Below, in pieces: positions 48,720 to 64,000 of a stretch of 64,000 bases of DNA. Under the pieces are notes generated by a model. It saw only the letters and a list, made by a program, of their open reading frames with translations, had not been told where the DNA came from and made no database searches. Numbering within the stretch: position 1 is the stretch's first letter; every line of letters starts with the position of its first letter. This stretch comes from Hirundichthys speculiger (taxonomy: Eukaryota > Chordata > Actinopteri > Beloniformes > Exocoetidae), in assembly GCA_018398805.1 (NCBI GenBank), contig JAGFBZ010000673.1:124001-188000 (forward strand), in the 5' to 3' direction. Made by a program: the position numbers and the translations under genes.

Positions 48720-49806
48720 TTACAGTCGGTAAACAGAGCAGGAAAAGGAAAGCTTTTGTGCACTTTCAGATATATTTTGAAAGCAACCAAACATTTGATG
48801 CTACTGCTGTTTTAAGATCATGCAGGCAGACGTTCTGGAAAAACCGTAGCAGCCGGCACAGGAATAAAGTACTAAAATGTTCCACAAATGAGAGAAATTA
48901 CATGTCTGTCATTTAACAAGCTGAGTGCCTTCTGACAGGCTGCGTTTTCCAAAGTGCTCCGTCTCAGACAGAGATGGTGCTGATAGCCGACGATCCAGAA
49001 CCAAGCAGAAAACACTGCTCCTTCTCCTCTAATCCTCCATCCATCCATCCACACCCCTGCTCTCCTCTTTCACACCCTGGCTGGACGGCTCCCCTGTGCA
49101 TCAACACGGCTGATGTTTCACAGCCTCAGACTCTGGTACGGCTTTGCTCAGAGCCAGAATCCACCATTTTGTCAGGTCCAACCCTCTGATGGTGTAGCAG
49201 CCATTTTTCAGACACTGCAGTGCTCTGCATACAGGTTAATGCAGAGGAGGGCAAGACACTTAACTCTGCTGATTTTTTTTTTTTTTTTTTCCCAGCCCTT
49301 TTAGTTGGGGGTTTGGCATTTAACCTATCATGTGATTCTGTATTTTGCCTGACTGTAATGTGAACAAGGTGCAGCGGTAGGTGCTGTAATGTGTATCCTC
49401 ACATGATCTTGGCCAGACTCGCGCAGGTGTACTCGGCGCACTTGTTTAACTCATCCCTAACAAATAACGTCACGGCGGCTGCCGCAGTGCGTCTCAATGT
49501 ATGAAACGCAACCGAAGTGCTAAAAATTCCTTAGAAACATCACAGTTTATGTGTAAGACTAATGTCCGAGGGATTTAAGGAAATGTCAACCCTCCGCCAT
49601 GTTCTGTCATCTGGGTGCGCATTAACTACCATCCGTCTGCCCTCTATTCAGCATCGCAACCAACATTCCCGAAACATCGCCAGGAGATTGAACCTCTAAA
49701 CAAAAAAGAAAAAAGGAGGAAAAAAATACACCCACGGACGATATTTAACTCTCAGAATAAAAAAAAATCTAAACACACCTCCGTGCATAATTGAATGAAG
49801 TCGTAC

Positions 49807-49860
49807 CTGAGAGCTGGCCGGTGTCAGGTCGGCTGCGGGACCGGAGAGGCTGAGGAGAGA
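49807..49860 (-). other. eef1a1: eef1a1 non-coding first exon (5' UTR)
   Basis: On the minus strand a CTCTCAG/gtacga donor lies at 49807/49806. Pyrimidine-rich CTCTCCTC sequence at about 49850-49858 would place a 5'TOP tract near the transcript start. The upstream limit is estimated from the TATA distance. The ATG exon follows after an intron of about 1.1 kb that contains no recognised gene. Confidence 0.6.
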
Positions 49861-49870
49861 CGCTGATCCG

Positions 49871-49876
49871 TTTATA
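49871..49876 (-). promoter_or_regulatory. eef1a1: TATA box of eef1a1
   Basis: TATAAA on the minus strand in the context GAGCTATAAACGG, with GC-rich sequence upstream (CCCCCGCCTGGCC). It lies 20-30 bp before the pyrimidine-rich start region. Confidence 0.7.
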
Positions 49877-52254
49877 GCTCTGGCCAGGCGGGGGTGTTGC
49901 GTAATTGCGCGCGCCCGTTGCTGCGCAGCATCACAGACAGAAGTTGCCGTAAACGAGTTTATCGTTTGGGCACCGGCGCCGTTGGGGGCATCCATTGTCG
50001 GACAGGGTATCAGTTCTGTCCTAGAGAACCGTGAATTAACTCCGGTTGGTGATTTAATATAAACGAACACCTTTGGATTCGTTTTAATTTTCGGGACGGT
50101 GTTTGAAGAAAAAAAAAAAAGATTCTTGATGGCTCGTTTAGCTGCGCAGAGCTTCGTGCAGCAGGTGGAGTGCTCACCTGTCCTGGCGCTCCCTATAGGA
50201 TTACAATTAACCCCGATAGTCTTTAAGCCGTTTGGTGCGTCTGTCTGTCTGTCATCAAAACTTGCTGTGGCCGCAGAGAAACGTCATGTACACGCACTGA
50301 TGACAGAAAATTTATGATCATATAGCGCGAGCCCAGGTCACCAAAAACAAAAAAAAAAAGCCACCATTCTCTGCAGATCCGTGTAGACGCAATATCATTC
50401 CTGTTATCCAAAGAGGTGGGAAACGTTATTTTAGTTTTCTTTAATATCTTAGTTGGTCTCCCAATGATGAAAACCTCATTGTTTTTTGTTATACTCATTA
50501 GTGATACAAAGAAATGACAACACAACACAGCATCAGATGAGGCATCTGTAATATACAACAATGATTAAAGACATGTTTCCATTATGAACATACACAATAT
50601 CCCTTTTAGTACAGTAACATCATGCTAAAGTCCCTTCTAGTCTGTGTTTGGATACTACTGTTACATAAAAAAGAGCTGCTACCTCTGTAGTATGAACAGA
50701 ATAGGTTTATAATGCTGGATTGTCCAATTCCCTTTATATAATAAGGCACAAGTGCACGGCCCATGCTGCTACACGGTTCATCAATCGAGGTGCTCAGGAC
50801 CTCCAGCACTGACTGTTTAATCTTTCTCTGCTCAAAAACACCTGACTGGACCATCAGCTTGTTGTTAAGGTGAAGCTGAAGATCCAGTTTGTCCTCTGCT
50901 GGATCATCAGTGAGCCTTTAGGACCTGGATTAAAGAACACTGGGCTAGGATGAAGGTGCTGCTACTTCAAAAAAAATAAATACAACCTTTTAACTTGAGG
51001 ACATGTACCTCCATGAGACCAATCTATAAAAAACTTTTTCAATCCACATATGGCATACAATACCTGAGAATTGACAGAATATACAAATCATGTTAATGAT
51101 CTAAAGATGATTCAGGTGGACACCGTATACGTTTTTTTTTTTCCCTTCCCATCACTGGTAAGATACCAACGGTTTAAGAGTTAACTGGTAGCATTGTAAC
51201 CTGTGTACTAGATGCACGAGTTTAATGCTGCCCCCCAACATCTTGAATCACATGAATGTACAGGAAAAGGTTCTTAGTCAAAATCAGAACACAATAGTGC
51301 CTCTGTAACCACACGAAACAGAATATTAATAAGATCTTAAGAACGTGTCACTTAAAGGTATTTTTCTCAACATGTATTCGTGGATTCTGTGTAGTCACGG
51401 TTCAGGTTTAAAAGACAACATCTGTCGAGTTCAGGATGACATGGTTACTGTTTGTTAGGGTCTGTAATGTAGCACACAAGTGCAGAAAGTCTTAAATCAT
51501 TCTGATTAACGTAAACTTCTCAATAAAAATTCAAGGAGAACCTAATGTGTAGTTATGGGATAGAAATAAAACAGAAGAAAAAAAAAACTCTTGCGTAGCT
51601 TAATTACAACTGTCAACTCAGAATCAGGGAATTAGCAAAATCTAAGATAACGTGTGTATTTTATCCTAACTTCCTAATTGTAGTTGATAAAAGCCATATT
51701 GGCCTTCAGCTATTCAGCCACATTTTATTAAAAAGTGTTCTGAGTGTGTTTTCAAATTGATAGTCTCATTGATAGTCTCTTCTAACATATTTTGGGAGGA
51801 ACAAATATCGTGCATTTTTTTTTTTTTTTTTTTTAGCTCAGGTGTCTTCTTTTCAACCTTCAGAGAACATCTTGTTAGAAATACTATTCGACTGAAGTCC
51901 CTTTAACATCAGTGTGACTTCAGGCTCAACCTTCAGCCAACACAATAATTAACATCCCTGAAGACATCATGGCTGCTGAGCTGGATTTATGCTACTGTGT
52001 CCCAACTATGAAGAGCAGGTATAAATGCCAACTACATCATTGTTTCTAGTGAGGTGCACATCTGGCTACGGCATACCTTCGTTGTAGCTCGGGTGTTAGG
52101 TTGACGCAGGAGCATAAACTTTCCATTTCTCACTTTTAGTTAGCCGTGCTACGAGAATAATCAGCACAGCTGGAATACATCTTTCACTGAGATTACCCAT
52201 CATGAGTCTGTGGTTGAGACTTTAACTGGAGGAGTTGGTAACTTGTCTCCTGCC
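49877..52254. other. Intergenic region eef1a1-slc17a5
   Basis: It holds the eef1a1 upstream region, the repeat at 50774-51036 and the slc17a5 3' UTR. A candidate slc17a5 AATAAA (minus strand) is at 51724-51729. The frame at 50854-50606 on the minus strand starts inside the repeat and is not recognised. Confidence 0.5.
50774..51036. repeat. Two-copy dispersed repeat, copy A
   Basis: Nearly identical in sequence and orientation to 63766-64000, apart from a 37-base segment present only here (about 50895-50931) and a few substitutions. Upstream flanks differ, so one boundary is at about 50774. Family not recognised. Confidence 0.85.
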
Positions 52255-62518
<10,264 letters not shown>

Positions 62519-62616
62519 TTTTTAGCCGACAGTTTAAGGTAAAGGACTAATGCATGACAGACACACAAACAAACGGCGGCGGCGGCAGTCAGGCACGAGC
62601 GCTGCTCAAAAAACAT

Positions 62617-62626
62617 GTCACGTGAC
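62617..62626 (-). promoter_or_regulatory. slc17a5: CLEAR element (TFEB/TFE3 E-box) in slc17a5 promoter
   Basis: GTCACGTGAC, a perfect palindromic match to the CLEAR consensus of lysosomal genes, lies 99 bp upstream of the sialin start codon. A CCAAT overlaps its right edge (62626-62630), and CCGGAAGT follows at 62640. The GC-rich stretch around it suggests a TATA-less promoter. Confidence 0.7.
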
Positions 62627-62929
62627 CAATGTCACCAGACCGGAAGTATGGTTTGTATGGTTGCCTGTAGGCCCCGAGTTTAGTCTGCAGGTGGTAAACG
62701 ACGAAGAGAACTGGAGAAAACAAACATCCTAAAATTGTTTATGTGGCGAAAAGTGAAGCAAACAGTGACTGAAAATAACTTGGTGCAAGTATTGTGATCT
62801 TTTTAGAGAACTAACGCCACAATGAAAGAGTAAGAACAAACCCTATAACAACATAGCTTTGTGACTGCATGTGCAAATGACAAAACTCTCCAAAGAGTTT
62901 TATCATTTACACTTCCATCCCTACATAAT

Positions 62930-63185
62930 ATTTGGTGTCATGGCCCACAGGTGGTATCATGGTATGGGCCGACTTTACTTCATCTGTGCCACTGAAGCTT
63001 GCCATCATTAACAGAACAATTACAGTGATACCTCTACTTATGAACGTCTCTACATACGGAATTTTCAGGTTGCAACACGCCTCAACGGGAAAATATTGCT
63101 TCTTTTTACAAAAGAAATATCAGGATATGAAAGGCAGGGATGCTACTCGCAACTCCCAGAGTTTACCGAATGTAAACATTCTAGG
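62930..63185 (+). mobile_element. Possible DNA transposon debris
   Basis: A short piece reading GGIMVWA resembles the transposase block before the second catalytic Asp of Tc1 elements, and the text near 63026-63070 (TGATACCTCTACTTATGAAC) resembles fish transposon ends. Weak evidence. Confidence 0.3.
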
Positions 63186-63620
63186 GATGTAACGATATGG
63201 AAAATGTGATATTTCGATTATAGTGACCAAATTATCACGGTTTACGATATCACGGTATTCTTAATTGCTATACAAATGTCTAAAAAACAGATTGAATAAT
63301 TGCACAAAATCTTGTGATTTTCTTGTCATACTAAAACATCAGAAGCCCAAATCTTATCAAAATGAAACTTTCACACTAAAAGGGCAAACAACTGGCACAG
63401 AAAGAGTTTTTATTTTAAATGAACAAAATAAATAACAGGAACAAAGCTTATTTGTCAGGTGCAAATTTAAATAAACACTGACAACCATAGTAGGTCAAAA
63501 TATGCAAACAATTATAAGGAACAAAATTTATAGAGCAAGTTCAAATGAAATAAACTTTTGACTTTAAGCTGAACCTTAAATAAGGGTAAACGTGCAAATA
63601 AAGAAACAGTTGTATAGGAG
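63186..63620. mobile_element. hAT-like remnant (GGGATGTAACGAT end)
   Basis: It starts TAGGGATGTAACGATATGG with repeated TATCACGGT motifs, like the termini of common fish hAT elements. The far end is not identified. Confidence 0.45.
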
Positions 63621-63765
63621 CCAAATATGTTGTTATGAATTGTAGTTCACTCTGTGTGTCTGTGGGGGTCGCTGTGTTGTTACCTGAGGGTCAGGTATAA
63701 AGGTAGCTGCCTGTTATCAGCGTTGCCAGGTGTACGATAATTATTGTATTTGTACGATAATTTGG

Positions 63766-64000
63766 CGGTTCATCAATCGAGGTGCTCAGGACCTCCAGCA
63801 CTGACTGTTTAATCTTTCTCTGCTCAAAAACACCTGACTGGACCATCAGCTTGTTGTTAAGGCGAAGCTGAAGATCCAGTTGGGATTAAAGAACACTGAG
63901 CTAGGATGAAGGTGCTGCTACTTCAAGTGAGATAAAATAAATAAATGAAACCTTTTAACTTGAGGACATGTACCTCCATGAGACCAATCTATAAAAAAAA
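63766..64000. repeat. Two-copy dispersed repeat, copy B (runs to window end)
   Basis: Matches 50774-51036 in the same orientation and lacks 37 bases found there. It is cut by the window edge. Confidence 0.85.

Overview
The window is vertebrate nuclear DNA, almost certainly from a ray-finned (teleost) fish. Genes are split by many short GT-AG introns, the proteins read as clear orthologues of human genes, and introns and spacers carry fish-type repeats: Tc1/mariner and hAT remnants, MITEs with clean target-site duplications, LINE 3' fragments and a tRNA-like SINE. No prokaryotic operon, CRISPR array or phage is present.

Layout: (1) 1-23460, plus strand: the 3' portion of a KCNQ-type voltage-gated K+ channel gene, best read as kcnq5, from the selectivity-filter exon to the stop codon, with a long 3' UTR to about 26735. 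(2) 28668-39669, plus strand: ddx43, a DEAD-box RNA helicase in 14 coding exons. (3) 40831-44798, minus strand: cgas, the cyclic GMP-AMP synthase, 5 exons. (4) 45835-48665, minus strand: eef1a1, translation elongation factor 1-alpha, 7 coding exons, with a non-coding first exon and TATA promoter near 49807-49876. (5) 52255-62518, minus strand: slc17a5 (sialin), 11 exons, intact, with a CLEAR-type E-box about 100 bp upstream. The order KCNQ5-DDX43-CGAS-EEF1A1-SLC17A5 is that of human 6q13 as I recall it, except that MTO1 (between CGAS and EEF1A1 in human) is absent. The genes are neighbours by conserved synteny and do not form a pathway.

Most interesting: two tandem, homologous, phase-matched cassette exons in kcnq5 (18902-19018 and 20852-20965) that would insert about 38 residues in the linker before the C-terminal tetramerisation coiled coil; two GC-AG introns with the same donor hexamer (kcnq5 and eef1a1); a perfect CLEAR box in the sialin promoter; a ddx43 with no visible KH domain but an RGG-rich tail; and a cGAS with a very long basic N-terminus. 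Five small reading-frame breaks (kcnq5 terminal exon twice, ddx43 exons 1 and 3, eef1a1 exon 3) are confined to otherwise well conserved exons; because one lies in the essential eef1a1, residual sequencing indels are the simplest explanation, while cgas and slc17a5 are fully open.

All exon limits were derived by eye from splice sites, phase and remembered family sequences; no alignment program was run.
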